Source: Lasiodiplodia sp. COLG20
Taxonomy: Eukaryota; Ascomycota; Dothideomycetes; Botryosphaeriales; Botryosphaeriaceae
NCBI GenBank assembly: GCA_009801085.1
Contig: VNWV01000001.1
Span: forward strand, 1,922,001-1,986,000
Direction of reading: 5' to 3'
Length of the DNA: 64,000 nucleotides
The position numbers and the translations under genes are program-made. The notes beneath the pieces are model-generated. The model was given only the letters and a program-made list of their open reading frames with translations, was not told where the DNA came from and did no database searches. Positions 1 through 11,898 of this stretch are shown piece by piece (within the stretch, counting starts at the first letter, position 1; each line of letters starts with the position of its first letter).

Positions 1-270
1 TCTAGCATAACTATACCGCTTGATCCAGCCTTTGTCATGATTAAGATGCGGAGGACAGCGGTGGTGGCGCGCCTTCCGCAACCGATGGATTGGTCGTGCC
101 TTCCGCGACGGAAATGTCTTGCCTCGCTAGGTTCAAATTCGCCACCCACAATACTTCTCTCTTGTCATCCAACTCCACGCTCGCTAGGGCGGAGGATCAT
201 ATCCAACAGGTGCCTATTTTCTCTCACAGCCCACACGCCTTACCGGACAACGCACACCATAATCCTCGAA

Positions 271-3242
271 ATGCCCCCGAAGAAATCGGGCACAGCAACC
301 ACAGCGCTCAAGAAACTGCGCGGAAGACCGCCACGGAAACAAGTACAAAGCCATCCACAGACTCAGACTCAAGAACAAGCCAAGACAACTGAGGTTACGG
401 CTCTGGTCACGCAGCAGCAGAGCCAAGTGCTCACACAATCACTATTACTGGCCTCGGTACTCCATCTCCTCACTCATCAACTCCATTCGCATCGCTAATG
501 CTTTCCATACAGATATCCTCAGTTCTCCATCTCAGGTACGTACCGCCAGATTCGTGATGTCCATATCTGCTGATCCAATCCCAGAGATTTGATAAACCCT
601 GCATGTTTCAAGCTGGCGCATTTCGATGTTAGCTCTTCCGAGCTATGGTCATATGAAGACTGGAAGACCGGCAACGTGACAACAGGGGATAACAAGCATA
701 CTCAATCCCTGCATTTGTTGCAGAGAGGCGATGGTGCCAAAACGCAAGCATTCATGGACTACATTGTACGCTCTTCTCCGATACGCTGTGGCTGGCTTCA
801 CCTCACTTTGGTGTTTCCTACTTAGTGGGACTTCAGGCACACAGCTTTGCTTATCTCGGTATAGGAAAACGGTGCCTTCGATGCAATCCAGCGAGGCTTC
901 CTCCGTTCGTTTCAGCTGAAAATCTTCGCGGACCCTGACCATCAAGAGAATGTCTTGGAAACGCATACGCTGGATTTCAGTTATCATCGTTCCGCCGGAT
1001 CCACTAATCGTGTGGTAAGTGGCATGGAAATGACAGGCCCAGATGGAAGACGCCTTAGCCTTGTGAACTTGAAGATTGGGTTTGCAGAATTCGTTCGCAG
1101 TCTTTCCACATACGTGAGCAACCTACCGGAGCTTCCGGGTAAGTTCCTTTCAATCTGCTATTGCAGTCACTATTATGGTCACGAACTTATTTGGAACAGA
1201 ACAACGGTTTTTCAAACCAAAGCTCATCTACACAGATGATTGTCCAGACGACTATCAAGCCCCCGGCTTCTGCGCACCAAAGTCAACTGTCGTCAATTTT
1301 CCCAGGAACGATGAGCTAGAGAAGAAAACCTACCAGCTGAACAGCTACAAGGGGGGGTTTCACGAGTAAGTCCAAAGTTTCTCCGAGCAAGATCAATGTC
1401 GCTGATTCTCACAGTGTCAACATGACCATTTCCCACATGCAGTGGTCGAATCAGAGCGATGGCGCCATCCCTCCTGAATCTGATTTGATATATTCTGAGC
1501 CGGTATCCTCCACATCCGATGTAGCTAATGAGACTGCGCAATCGACAACATCCTTTCAGGACCAAGCAGCACTCAGCATTGGTGATCATATGAAGACTCC
1601 ACCGGCCACGGGAGAACTCGCTCATCAAAAACTGCCAGCCAAGTCTCAGCTACGCCGTCCTCGGTCCCGTTCATCCTTCCCAGGTGGTACTTTTGAAAGA
1701 ACACCGCAGGAGGAGGCAGACCATGACACGATATTAGTGCAAAGCCCTTCATGGGTGGATCCTGAAAGAAACAGTCAGACCATCAGCAACAGCCCAGAAA
1801 ATCGGAAACAGAACCACGCGTCCTCTCGAAACAGTACTCGGGCTTCTACGGTGGCCCGAAACGGTGAAACAGTATGGCAGGATGCAACCCGAGCAGAACT
1901 GAATAGTCAAGACAGGCAAGAACGGGAGATGCTGGAGAAGCTGGTAAGTTTGAGAACTCATCAGATGACCTTGTTTCCCCTCCCCCACGTGGTAACAATT
2001 TATTTCATAGAGGCAGGAATCAGTGTCCCAAGTTCACGATACCCAACTTGAGGAGAACAACCGTGCAGCTCTCGAAGATGAAAACGCGAAAACTCAAGAG
2101 CCCATCAGGCCAAAACTCAAGCAAGCCAAAGTCGAAGAGCTCAACCAGAAGAAGCGCCTGAGAGACGCAGATGAAAAAGACCAAAGCAACAAGACCGATC
2201 AAATATCGTGTCAATGCGGATGGAACGAGGAAGAAGAGGAAAATATGGTAAGTTTGACTTCTGCATTGCGTTTCCAGACCAAATTAACTGAATGAACTAG
2301 GTCTATTGTAACTGGTGTAATACTTGGCAGCATTGCTCCTGCTATGGCTTTCAAGGCGCTTCAGATCCCCGAATTCCTCGTGAACACGCGTGCTATCGCT
2401 GCTTGGAAGAGGTTGCAGCCGGCGGTCGAGAACGAAGAAGGCTCAGGGAGCTTAAAAGCTTTACACTGCTTCGGAGGGCCATCCGAGTCATCGAAATTCA
2501 TGGGTTCCATGACGATGCTTCGTTCGCCAAGGATCTTGGAGGTTAGTATTGTTGAGTTTTCTGCTACATCAGATCAACTAACGTGGCTTTTAGGCTGTGA
2601 TCTCCAAACCGCTTCCGATGTATTCGTGAGGCTTCTTTCTGAGAAGGTCGTGATCACATCAGACGGCAGCAAGACGAAATCCTTGAAGAAGACGAAGGGA
2701 TCTCGCTACCATATTGCGCCAGAACATTCGGAGATGATGGAGAAGTTCTTCAATCCACTTTATAATATTGAAGACTATGTGAGCAGAACAGACCACATGA
2801 TATGACGTCCAGTTTGAAACTAACTGAGTTGTGTAGTATGTTCTGGAGTCTCCTGAGTCCTCCGAGGGGGGAAATTCCACAAGAGTCACGTCTCAAAAAG
2901 ACGGAGGTGGTTACAGTAAGCTGCCTTGAAAATTGAATAAGTTCGTCTGTTGACTTGATACTAAACAATACCACAGCTCGAAAACTGCAGAACTCCCACA
3001 AAGCTGCGATTCCTGAAGGCTCCACTGGCAGATATTCTCCTCTTCCCGAAAGGGGTCCACAGCACCGATCTCGACCAGAGCCGCACGAGGATCTTGATGG
3101 TGATACTCTGCTAAAGCAAGCAACCAAGCGAAAAATAAGCGCGGAGAATGCAAAAGACCGCTCACAACCACGACGATCGACTAAACGCATCAATCATGGA
3201 TCTCCCATGGTCTTCACACGTGGTATGAGTGCAGATCACTAA
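271..3242 (+). CDS. HOP1: Meiosis-specific HORMA/PHD-domain protein, Hop1 type
   Basis: Predicted chromosome-axis protein that promotes meiotic double-strand breaks and homologue bias. Model of 11 exons: 271-456, 513-535, 585-765, 865-1138, 1200-1365, 1415-1943, 2011-2247, 2301-2541, 2594-2778, 2837-2915, 2977-3242, giving 788 aa. Seen: an N-terminal basic RGRPP patch; a HORMA domain at about residues 45-290 (ends near NMTISHMQW); a long polar linker; a PHD finger at about 518-570 starting CQCGW, then YCNWCNTWQH and ACYRC; and a winged-helix-like segment at about 595-665 (LGGCDLQTASDVF). HORMA then PHD in this order is the Hop1 architecture. Exon 2 is a 23-nt microexon. At 1139 a nearer AG would give a 28-nt intron, so I used the AG at 1199, which restores the HORMA reading. 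The start was chosen at the first ATG giving MPPKKSG; an in-frame ATG upstream adds 78 residues unlike the family. Confidence 0.88.
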
Positions 3243-3715
3243 GGGCCCGGGACTGCAGACCAAAGACGATCGAGATTTTACTTGCTCGCTTAAGTAGCTA
3301 CCTTCGGTCAAGCATCTGGTAATTCTTACTGGATCATATAGCTTTGAAGTCGCTTGAGAGACAATCTTGCTGGGAAAATTGCAACGTACACAATCAGTTC
3401 TGGAGAAGATGGGTAAACATGAGGAGATTTTATGATTGCTTCAGGCGCGGACCATAGAAGGCTGCATTATACTTGTTCGTAAAACAATTTGGCACCCAAG
3501 TCAAGCCTTTAAGCGGTCCTTTCCAAGCGTGTCACGCTAAATGCGAGTGAAATTACCACGCTTTAGACCGTCAATGATTTGGAAGCAACCGGCAACGAAT
3601 TTGCATTACATGTCACATGCTTGCGCGACGTCGCGTGGCACCCTGACTCGCGCAGCAAAACACCCACACGACAACGTCACCACCAACGAGCTCCAAATTA
3701 CCGTCGTATTCCGCA
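3243..3715. other. Intergenic, HOP1 3' end to dynactin p27 promoter
   Basis: 473 bp between two genes on the same strand. It should hold the HOP1 3' UTR and the promoter of the next gene. I see no convincing open frame, repeat or RNA gene. Short frames from 3541 onward only overlap the next coding region out of frame. Confidence 0.5.
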
Positions 3716-4404
3716 ATGTCATCCTCGCAACATCTGTCGTCCTCGCGTACCAGCGCCTCACGAACGTCGGCATCTGCGACCAGCAAACGTGCATCATCGT
3801 CACTGCCCAAAGCGCCCGCCACCATCCACCCGTCGGCAATCATCGCCAGTCATGCAGTGTTGACAGGTCACCACGCCATCACTATCGCTGCTGGCGCGGT
3901 CATCCATCCAAACGCCAAGATTACGTCACTGCATGGCCCTGTTGTGATCGGCGAGGGATGTATTGTGTACGAGAAAGCTACGGTTGGAATCCCGGAGCTG
4001 GAAGGCGGCCAGGGCAGGGGCGTGGTGTTGGATAAGAACGTGGTCGTCGAGGCCAGCGCGGTGGTTCAGGCGGCCCTAGTAGGCGAGGGCACGATCATCG
4101 GGACGGATGCAAAAGTAGGCCTGGGGAGTGCCGTAGGAATGGTAATGTTTTCCTGAATTCCCCTACCTTTCCCAACGCTGACGCCTCTCACCATGTGTAG
4201 TTTTGCCAACTCGCCCCGCGCACAGAGCTCCCACCTCATTCCGAGCTTCCCGACTACATGGTCGTGTACGGATCGAACCAGCGCCGGCTGAACCATTCGT
4301 TGCAGACTCGCCCGGCGGTCATGGAGCTCGTGAAGCGCGCGCACGAGAAAAAGCTCCACGCCTTGATGCGACTCATTCCGAACAACGCGGCGAAATGGCA
4401 GTAA
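3716..4404 (+). CDS. Dynactin subunit 6 (p27) homologue
   Basis: Pointed-end subunit of dynactin, the cofactor of cytoplasmic dynein. Two exons, 3716-4141 and 4201-4404, give 209 aa. After a serine-rich N-terminus of about 35 residues the protein runs as a left-handed beta-helix of hexapeptide repeats: IHPSAII, VIHPNAKI, GPVVIGEGC, VVVEASAVV, IIGTDAKVGLG. The closing segment contains ELPDYMVVYGSNQRR, followed by a helical tail. That order and the VIHPNAKI...GPVVIGEG core match DCTN6/p27 better than p25. The 59-nt intron has a GTAATG donor and a TGTAG acceptor in phase 0. The serine-rich leader is longer than in animal p27, so translation could start later. Confidence 0.85.
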
Positions 4405-7400
4405 TATTGGCCGCGAGAATGGATCGGTATGCTGCCGAGATGCAAGCCACATATGCGTATACACTTCCCGGGTCGTCATGGCGGGCGTCGCGGGAACCCG
4501 AAAGCGGCAGCATGCGATAAACCTTCTACCTTGCCCACCAGTGCCGCGCTACGGGGTACGAACGGACTTTCCGTTAGTGCCTCGCGCTGCTCGGAAAATA
4601 AAATGATCGACGATTTTTGCCATACGGGCCATGACTCGGCGCGGAGGCTCTTCCAGGTACTTCAGGTAGACCCAAAAGCGGTGCGTCCCGTCGTGCGCTA
4701 ACCCTGACGTCGTAGCCATGTGCGTGTGCGATTACCAAGTTGGGTTCTTGGATGACGTCTCTCGCTGCGCGGCATGGCAGGACCACGTACGAAGAAGGAA
4801 AGGGGAAAGAGTGCGGGCGTTTCACCATCGCGAGGGGCGCCAAACTTCAAACGTGTGGGACGGGCACTGGAGGGCAGAGGCAACAGGGGCGAATGCGGAC
4901 GGATGGGTCCGTAAGGATTCAGTCACAGTTGCTAGGTGCTCGGTGAGAACCAAGTCTTCTTCTCCGAAAGGGTTGTTTCAGAAAGTCTTTCTCACACAGC
5001 TCTCTCGTTCGTATTTGCCTTTGGTGTTCGGTTGCCGTGCGTGAGACGGGTCAAACTCTAGATGACCCGAACTCATGGGTGGCCCCGCTAATAACCTTGT
5101 TCCTCGCGTTCCGTGGGGTTAATCAATTCTAGAGTACAAAATGCTTATGAAGGTCGCCGATAAGGCATCACTTTCGGCATGTGGGCACTCGGTATGCCTT
5201 GGGACAATGACAGAGGCCGCTGGCATGTCTGAAACACGCCATCGCCTTTTGTTTGACTTGCAAGTAACCACCTTGCTAGCCGCCCCGGTTCGGGAGAAAG
5301 GAAAATCAGGGCATCGGAGCTCTTACCCTTAAAATGGCGCCTTGATCTTTTTTTGTACGCACTGCTAAGCTTTGGCGGGGCCTGCCCCGAGATGTGGAGA
5401 ACTTTCTGTTCCTTTGGTATGCAGGCCCGCGGCTTTGCGCGCTGCACAGTCATCGGGATTCATGACAAAGAGAAACAAAAAAAGGAGAAGGAAAAAGGGT
5501 CACAACTGGTGAGCATTGCTGAGGAATGTCGGTGAGCGTGTCTGCCCATCTTTGCCGTTGGTCCCCGTAGCCGGTGAGCTCGGCTAAGGTCATATAAAGT
5601 TCTGGCTATAATGGGGCTCCCGTTGAAGGAGAGCAGGACCAGCTGGCCGGGTCGAGGAGGAAGGTAGAGGCGTACAAAAGACTTCGTACTTTGAGTTTTT
5701 TACCCTTGGCTTCCGCACGCTAGCGGTGATGGAGACTGCATGGGTGCCTTATCATCCGCCGTGAATAATGCACACGGTTTAGAATAGAGAAATTCGTAGC
5801 TGGAGCCCGAGGTACGTAACCCCGAGAATGTGGGTACGTACAAATTCGAGCCGATCAGCAGTGCGCCAGGGTCCTGTCAATTTGATTTTCTTTTCTCCCT
5901 TTTTTGGGGTGTTGAGAGTCCACTTGGCTGCATGTGCGGCGCGTGCAAAACGTGAAAGGAACCGTTGTTTGAGAAAATGCGGCGCTGGGGGCTTGTTGAG
6001 GTCTGCGAGGTGGCTATGTAAGCTGGCGATCAGCACGGGGGTGCAGGTCTGTGTGTTCGGAGGACGGCTGTTGGTCGGTCGACCGGTCAGTAGGTCTGTT
6101 TTTTCCTAATTCGGATATGCAAGCGGGAGCTGGGATCTCGTTGGCTGAAACAGTTCTTTTTTGCCTTTTGATATTACAACGCCTATAGCTATTTCTGGAC
6201 CTGCCACATCGAGGAACGTGGTGTGAGAAAAAAGAAATGTTGGTACAGTCCTGCGGCAGTTGGAGGGCGTGTTGGTGTAGTACACGGCTATCAAGAAAGA
6301 TAAAGGCTCAATCTCCACATGAGCTCGCCAAAACGGCCCTCTTGGCCGAGACCGCGCTGCAGCCGCAAGATCTGGGATCATGGATGAAGATGACTGCGAC
6401 GCTTACGCATGGTACCCGCCTCGATAAACGACCTCTGCTTGCCGAACAGCAAGCCACATATGGAGTGCAGCTGTCAAACCGCACTCTTGTCACGTCTGCA
6501 TGCGATGAACAGGCGGTCTCCTTGCACGGGATTCCGGCAGATGGCTAGTGACAAACGCTCTTGCGTATCGTCAAGCTGTGAAGAAGAGCGTAGGTGGGAC
6601 GAAGAACGGCGGTGCAATACGGGTCTGTCAATGGAACCGGAAGCGTCGTCCGAGGCTAATGACCGGAGTTCTGCATGCCCCATCGACTTTACTCGGTTGA
6701 TTGGCCGGCATTGCTCCATCCTTCGCTTCAGCAAGATATCAAACGCTCGCGGATGCTGGAGAGACGGAGGCAATTTCCACGGAATGGAGCGCCGCATGGG
6801 GGTGGAAGGCCGCCGAGTCCTGACACTGTAGCGGTGAAACCCGCTATAGCGGCATGTAGATGCATAGGAACGCTGGCAACAAAGAACAATCACCGTGGGG
6901 ACCGGGGCAGTCCAGCTCGCCGGGAAGATAAGTGGAGCACCACGGTGTTGGTATCATTGCATACGAAAAGGAAGACGTGGAAATGATGTGCGTATGGGGG
7001 GTAAGCCGTAAGCTGTGGACGGGAAGCGTGGAAGCTGGCGATGAGGAGGATCATGACGCATCTGGGAAAAGGGCCGTTGGAGTGCGGAACGGCCAAGGTG
7101 GATGCTCCAGAGTGAGCTCGCCTTCATGTCCACATGGTGCGGTGGCGGGCACGGGTGCGCTGAGCGCTTGGCCACACATGCGGAGTCGCGTGTATGCGTG
7201 CTGTCGTGGAACATTGGGCAGGGGGTGGTGGAACGGGTGGGCGGGCGGTGAGTGCGAGACAAACATGAACGAAGCTGTGCAGCGTGGGGATCCAGTGGTG
7301 GCGACTCAGGAAGGGACGTTGCAACCGCGATAAGGACGTTGTTTTTTCCGTTGGTGTTCATGTGACGGCATTGAACGAGCATGGAGTAGTCCCAGATCTC

Positions 7401-8826
7401 AGTGATATTTCCTTTTTCCAGGGACGCAAGATTAGGGTTACCCGATTAGGTAGCCACGAATGCACGTGGGGCGGACCAGATGGGGCTCGAGGCATTGGAC
7501 TGTGGGGTAGCGACGAAAAGGAGCATGAAGCAATCAAGAGGTGGTGATGGATGAGTCGGCGCACGTACAGTGTCCTCTGTCGTCATTGGCAGTGGCTTTT
7601 GACAGCGCGGTAATCCCTGTCCGGAGCAAAATGAGATTTACGCGCAGAGGCGATCTGCTCGGGACTATCGACACAATCGGAGATCATAGGAGGCGTGATA
7701 TGATCAGTCTGGAAATCCAGCTGTCGGCAGCATCGGCAGGCCAGCTCCAGGGGTTACGCGGCGGCCGTTGATGTAGGCTGGTCGAGCAGGAGATGGCATT
7801 TGTGGCGGCCGCCTTGCTGGCCGAGGCCTGCCGAGAAGAGCTTCCCACGCGACTCACGGGCCTCGAGCCAAAGATTTGGATTTGTGGAGTGGCTTTGGCG
7901 ACGGCGTCATTTCGCATACGAGGATCGCGCAGCAGGCGGGAGTCCGGCGGCGCGCGACGGGGAGCGATCTTCAGAATCAGCGATAGCAGGCGCACAGGGC
8001 TGTTGTAGCTGCCTTTTTGGCGCCGGAGCGTCTGGCGGTCGAGTGCGCAGCGGCCGTGGAGTGGTAGCGATGGCAGTTGGCGGCAGCGCCGGCACAGGCT
8101 GACACCGACAGGGCGGACGGCGAATCAGCGGGCGCGGCTGGGTGCTAACGCAAGGGACGGCCGGCGCAGACCTAGTGTGCGGCTGGCTTCGTGAGGTGGG
8201 AGCGCAGTGCAGCAGAGGTGGCACGGCATGTGCGGCGCAGGGAATGGCCTGGCAGGCGGGAGTGCATGTGCGGCGCTTGGACTCGGCGATCCGCGGCTGC
8301 GTGCCCCTGAGCCCCAGGCGCGGGCTGCTCGGCTCTCTATATTGATCAATTTGAGCGCTCTATTGCTTCAATGCGCCCGCGAGCCCTGCGAGCCCTGCCG
8401 CCCTGCGCCCGTCGATCCAGCGCGCATCAGGCCCGCGCCCACCCACCCCGGCTGCTGCTCCTCCAGGCCAGCGCATTGTGCATTGTTAAGCAGCAGCTTC
8501 TGCACCTGCTCCTGCGCCTGCTGTCCCCACTAGCTTCCGCCTTCGTCAGATTGCGTCCAAGCTCGTCGCATCCTCGTCCTCGGGTCGGGGTCCATCTCTC
8601 CCCATCGTACAGACATGCGCGCCGTTCCCATCGTTCGAGCCTGACCTGCCGCCGGTGTCACCCTTCGAGAAGCAGGTCTGCGAAAATGCACGTCCAGTCC
8701 AGGTATGTCCGACTCGCGCAACGGCCGCACTGCTCCCTGCTGAAACGCGACCAGAGCCTGAACCGTACTTGATATCTACACGCTCGTTTCCACCCTGCTT
8801 TCATTCTGCCATCGCTCTCTCCCCCA
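4405..8826. other. Long gene-poor region
   Basis: 4.4 kb, the longest stretch here without a gene I can support. Open frames are short (up to about 140 codons), overlap on both strands, and have neither protein-like composition nor splice sites linking them. The last 450 bp (about 8370-8826) are pyrimidine-rich, as in fungal 5' leaders, and carry upstream ATGs, including one at 8371 that opens 133 codons. An exon-like stretch lies at about 8490-8702 (see findings). I found no tRNA, transposase frame or terminal repeats. It may hold the distant regulatory region of the gene at 8827 or a non-coding RNA; neither can be shown from sequence alone. Confidence 0.5.
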
Positions 8827-11800
8827 ATGGGTCGCGCCTCGAAGTTCGCCTTCCCCTTGCCCGGCCGCCGCGCCCACGGCGAGCGGGAGCATCACTTGGA
8901 GCCCGCCGCTGCTCCCGACTATGACTACCAACAACCCTCCTCCAAGGCAGAGCGTCTCTTGGGCACCGGCCTGCCAGGCCACCGCCAAGGGAGCTACTCG
9001 TCTGCCAGCGGCGTCCCCCGCAACAATTCGGCCACTCCGTCGCTGGAGACCAAGAAAAGCTACATGAGCTTCACCCTCGCCGACGAACGCAAGGGCTCGC
9101 TTTACAATGACGACGGCCACCTCGTACCACCCAATCCCCGCTTCCACCAGGATCAACCCTCCACCCGCAGCAAGGACCGTTCCGCTTCCGTCACCAGTTC
9201 CACGTACAGCAGGAAGTTGCAATCCCAAGGTTCTTCTTCCACCATGCGCTCCCACCACGATGGCGTGTTACGCAAAGGTCACCCTGCCTTGCACTCCTCG
9301 CAGAGCCTGGACCAGGAGAGTCTGCGCGGGTCCATTGAGTCGGGCAAGAAGAAGAAAATCCCCGCTCGCCTCGACCTGTCCAAGCTGTTCCCCAAAGCTC
9401 CCAAGTCCAGAGACAGCAATGATCAACAGCTTCTCTCCCCTACCAAGTTCGTTAGCTCTCCCATGCCCATGTCGAGCACCTCGACGCATTTCTCGCGCCC
9501 TCTGACCTCGCCTACTACGTCGTCCCACACTAGAGCTCCTTCTGTCTCGAGCACCAAGACCAGCGACACCCTTCGTGAAGGGAGAGCCCAGGCTGCCAAG
9601 GACCGCGCTTACAAGGCTCCGTTCGACAACGCCAAGGTCAACAGGCGAAGACCCCCGCCAGGCATTCAGCATTGGTTCGATGGCATTAGTGACGACGACG
9701 AAGAGGAGGAAGAGGAGGAGGTGGAGACGCCACCGGTGCGAGCGAGCGCAAGGCCTCAGGAATCTCGATCCTTGCCCCAGCGACAGCCATCACAGCGTGA
9801 CCACCGACGACGAGAGTCTCCCCCTCGGCACGCCCGCAAGCTTTCACACAACAAGGCCGCGCCCAAGCAACCCTCCTATCCAGCCGACGACCGTGCTCAT
9901 GCCGCGGACCGCTCGTATGCTTCAAAACATGGATATTCAAACGAGCTGCACGCAGACCCCCAAAGCTACCGCTATCGCTCCGACTATCATCAGACTGGTG
10001 TGGATAACCGGTCTTCCGACAAGCCTCATGTCCGGGCTCAACCTAGTCAGACTTCTCTGGCGAGCCACAAAACGGGCCGGACCAATACAAGCAAAATATC
10101 CAGCAGGGACCTGAAAGGTGACAGCGTTCTGTCACTTTCTTCGTCAGAAGACGAGAGTGATCCCAGGAGCAGCGGTACCAGTCTGCCAATCATCCGCGAC
10201 AGTCTTGCCATGTCTACCGACACCGAAGGCGAGATCTTGATTGGTAGGGCCCAAGCGTTCGATATCAGACCCCGTCAAACCCGCTCCGGAAGACGCATGA
10301 CTACGGCATCTGGGACCAGTGTGCAGTCCTCGGGGACCGGTACCACTATCGACGTCATGCTGTCCCCGACTACTGCCGCCTCCAGCCAGACGAACTTGCT
10401 TCTCCCGAGACATTCCAATTCCCGAAGTACCGGCAGACGCGGCTCTCGACACGCCCGGCAGGTTTCTGCAATCCCAGAGGATCTGGACAGCGATTCGAAG
10501 CGCTACAGTGGAAGCATTAGCAATGTGTCCTTCGAGGACAAGGACACGAGTAGCATTAGAAGCGGAAGGACATCCAAGAGCGAGCCCAGACATCTGGGTC
10601 ACAAGCTCATGGCTGTCACTGAAGAAGAGGAGGTGCTCTTGGAACTCATGCGTAGGAAACGTGCCGCCATGGCAAAGCAGAGCTTCACGGATGGCTATCG
10701 ATCGGCCATCAGGGCTGAACACCACTACATGTCGATGGACAGCCCCATTTCGGAATACTCGAGCAAGCAGAGCCTCGCCGACAGTGATCGGAGGCATTCC
10801 AAGAAGTCGTTTCACTCTCAGACCACAACGGCAGAAACGGAGGCTTCTTCATCGACCTTAGAAACGCTTTCTAATGCAACCTACGTGCCGACATCACGGT
10901 CTGATAAGAAGAACCGGGCCCCGCCTACGGCGAACGAAGCACTACTCAGGTCACCTGCTTCGAGCTCAATCACGTCCGCCTCCTCGGTTTTCTCTTCGCC
11001 GCGATCGCGCCCTGTGCAGCGAATCATGTCGCAAGCCCCGCAGCTGTCTCCTGCTCTTTTCTCTCCGCTGGAGGTCTTCCCTTCGCCACCTGACTCTCCG
11101 AATTTCCCCGCCACTGCCTCGCACACTGACACCATTCCCTCGCCCGTCACGCCGGGTCCCGGCCCACACGGCGACCTTCACGTCAAGGTTGCCGGCAGCT
11201 CTATCGGTGGCAGTGAAGCAAGTTTCGGTACTGACCAGGACTCAATTCACAATGCCCACCACCACCACCATCCGTCGTCTGATTTCACCATGATGCAGAA
11301 GGGCAAGGAGAGAGCGCGCGTAGTTGCTAAGCACGCCGAAGACATGGACGGCGCCGGTGGTATCGATAGGGCCCGTAGCCACAGCCGCCGGCGCACTGCC
11401 AGCTCTGGAGCCAATGTCGCCGCCCCTTGCGCAGAACCGACCGGGGAAACAGCAGCCTCCAACTTTGTTGTTCCGCCCCGCACGTCCTCGATCATGGCCT
11501 TCCCCAAGCCTGGAATTTCGATTCAGCAGGATGATGTGCACTCGGTGTCTTCGGCCGCGTCAAGCAAAAGCCGTGCTCGGCCCGGTGAGGGTGAATGGGA
11601 CTGGGACGCCGAGGTTGACGTAGGCGCAGTCATCAGCCAAGTCCGCAAGTCGCGCTCTTCGCACATTTTGGGCAGCTCGCGCACGTCGGTTTCTTCGACT
11701 ACGAAGCAGCGTTTGAGCAGGCAGAACAGCACCACGAGCCACATCAGCAGCAAGAGTGGCGCCAAGAGTGATGCTGGAGACAGGCTTTCGGCGACGCCCA

Positions 11801-11898
11801 TGTCCAGTGCTGCTATTGCTCAGAGGAGCAGCGTTTGCGATGACGTCCTTGCTGCGTGGAGCAGCCTTGGTGGCTCTCGCGGTGAATTCTACGGTTGA
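8827..11898 (+). CDS. Serine-rich, largely disordered protein of unknown function
   Basis: One uninterrupted exon of 1023 codons; I do not recognise a named domain. The sequence is rich in Ser, Arg, His, Pro and Thr and should be mostly disordered. Visible landmarks: a basic patch then ARLDLSKLFPK near residue 180; an acidic run (DDDEEEEEEEVE) near 288-300; a charged helix EEEVLLELMRRKRAAM near 600, the most structured piece; a short poly-His run near 810; and many SxxS and SP sites through the second half. The two short ordered islands look conserved-motif-like, so it may be a cytoplasmic or nuclear scaffold regulated by phosphorylation; that is inference. The start follows a pyrimidine-rich leader. 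An upstream exon could extend the N-terminus (8490-8702), so the start is less certain than the frame. Confidence 0.8.
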   Translation: MGRASKFAFPLPGRRAHGEREHHLEPAAAPDYDYQQPSSKAERLLGTGLPGHRQGSYSSASGVPRNNSATPSLETKKSYMSFTLADERKGSLYNDDGHLVPPNPRFHQDQPSTRSKDRSASVTSSTYSRKLQSQGSSSTMRSHHDGVLRKGHPALHSSQSLDQESLRGSIESGKKKKIPARLDLSKLFPKAPKSRDSNDQQLLSPTKFVSSPMPMSSTSTHFSRPLTSPTTSSHTRAPSVSSTKTSDTLREGRAQAAKDRAYKAPFDNAKVNRRRPPPGIQHWFDGISDDDEEEEEEEVETPPVRASARPQESRSLPQRQPSQRDHRRRESPPRHARKLSHNKAAPKQPSYPADDRAHAADRSYASKHGYSNELHADPQSYRYRSDYHQTGVDNRSSDKPHVRAQPSQTSLASHKTGRTNTSKISSRDLKGDSVLSLSSSEDESDPRSSGTSLPIIRDSLAMSTDTEGEILIGRAQAFDIRPRQTRSGRRMTTASGTSVQSSGTGTTIDVMLSPTTAASSQTNLLLPRHSNSRSTGRRGSRHARQVSAIPEDLDSDSKRYSGSISNVSFEDKDTSSIRSGRTSKSEPRHLGHKLMAVTEEEEVLLELMRRKRAAMAKQSFTDGYRSAIRAEHHYMSMDSPISEYSSKQSLADSDRRHSKKSFHSQTTTAETEASSSTLETLSNATYVPTSRSDKKNRAPPTANEALLRSPASSSITSASSVFSSPRSRPVQRIMSQAPQLSPALFSPLEVFPSPPDSPNFPATASHTDTIPSPVTPGPGPHGDLHVKVAGSSIGGSEASFGTDQDSIHNAHHHHHPSSDFTMMQKGKERARVVAKHAEDMDGAGGIDRARSHSRRRTASSGANVAAPCAEPTGETAASNFVVPPRTSSIMAFPKPGISIQQDDVHSVSSAASSKSRARPGEGEWDWDAEVDVGAVISQVRKSRSSHILGSSRTSVSSTTKQRLSRQNSTTSHISSKSGAKSDAGDRLSATPMSSAAIAQRSSVCDDVLAAWSSLGGSRGEFYG

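Noticed and set aside
120..150. tRNA B-box-like sequence (GGTTCAAATTC)
   Set aside because: Flanking bases do not pair into a T stem and no A-box or acceptor stem is found upstream.
1139..1166. 28-nt intron in HOP1
   Set aside because: Too short for a spliceosomal intron; the AG at 1199 gives 61 nt and restores the HORMA reading EQRFFKPKLIY.
6409..7382. Overlapping frames of 133-142 codons on both strands
   Set aside because: Mutually overlapping, no splice-linked extension, no motif; expected by chance in GC-rich DNA.
7428..7450. TTAGGG-like units suggesting telomeric sequence
   Set aside because: Only isolated, imperfect copies; no array.
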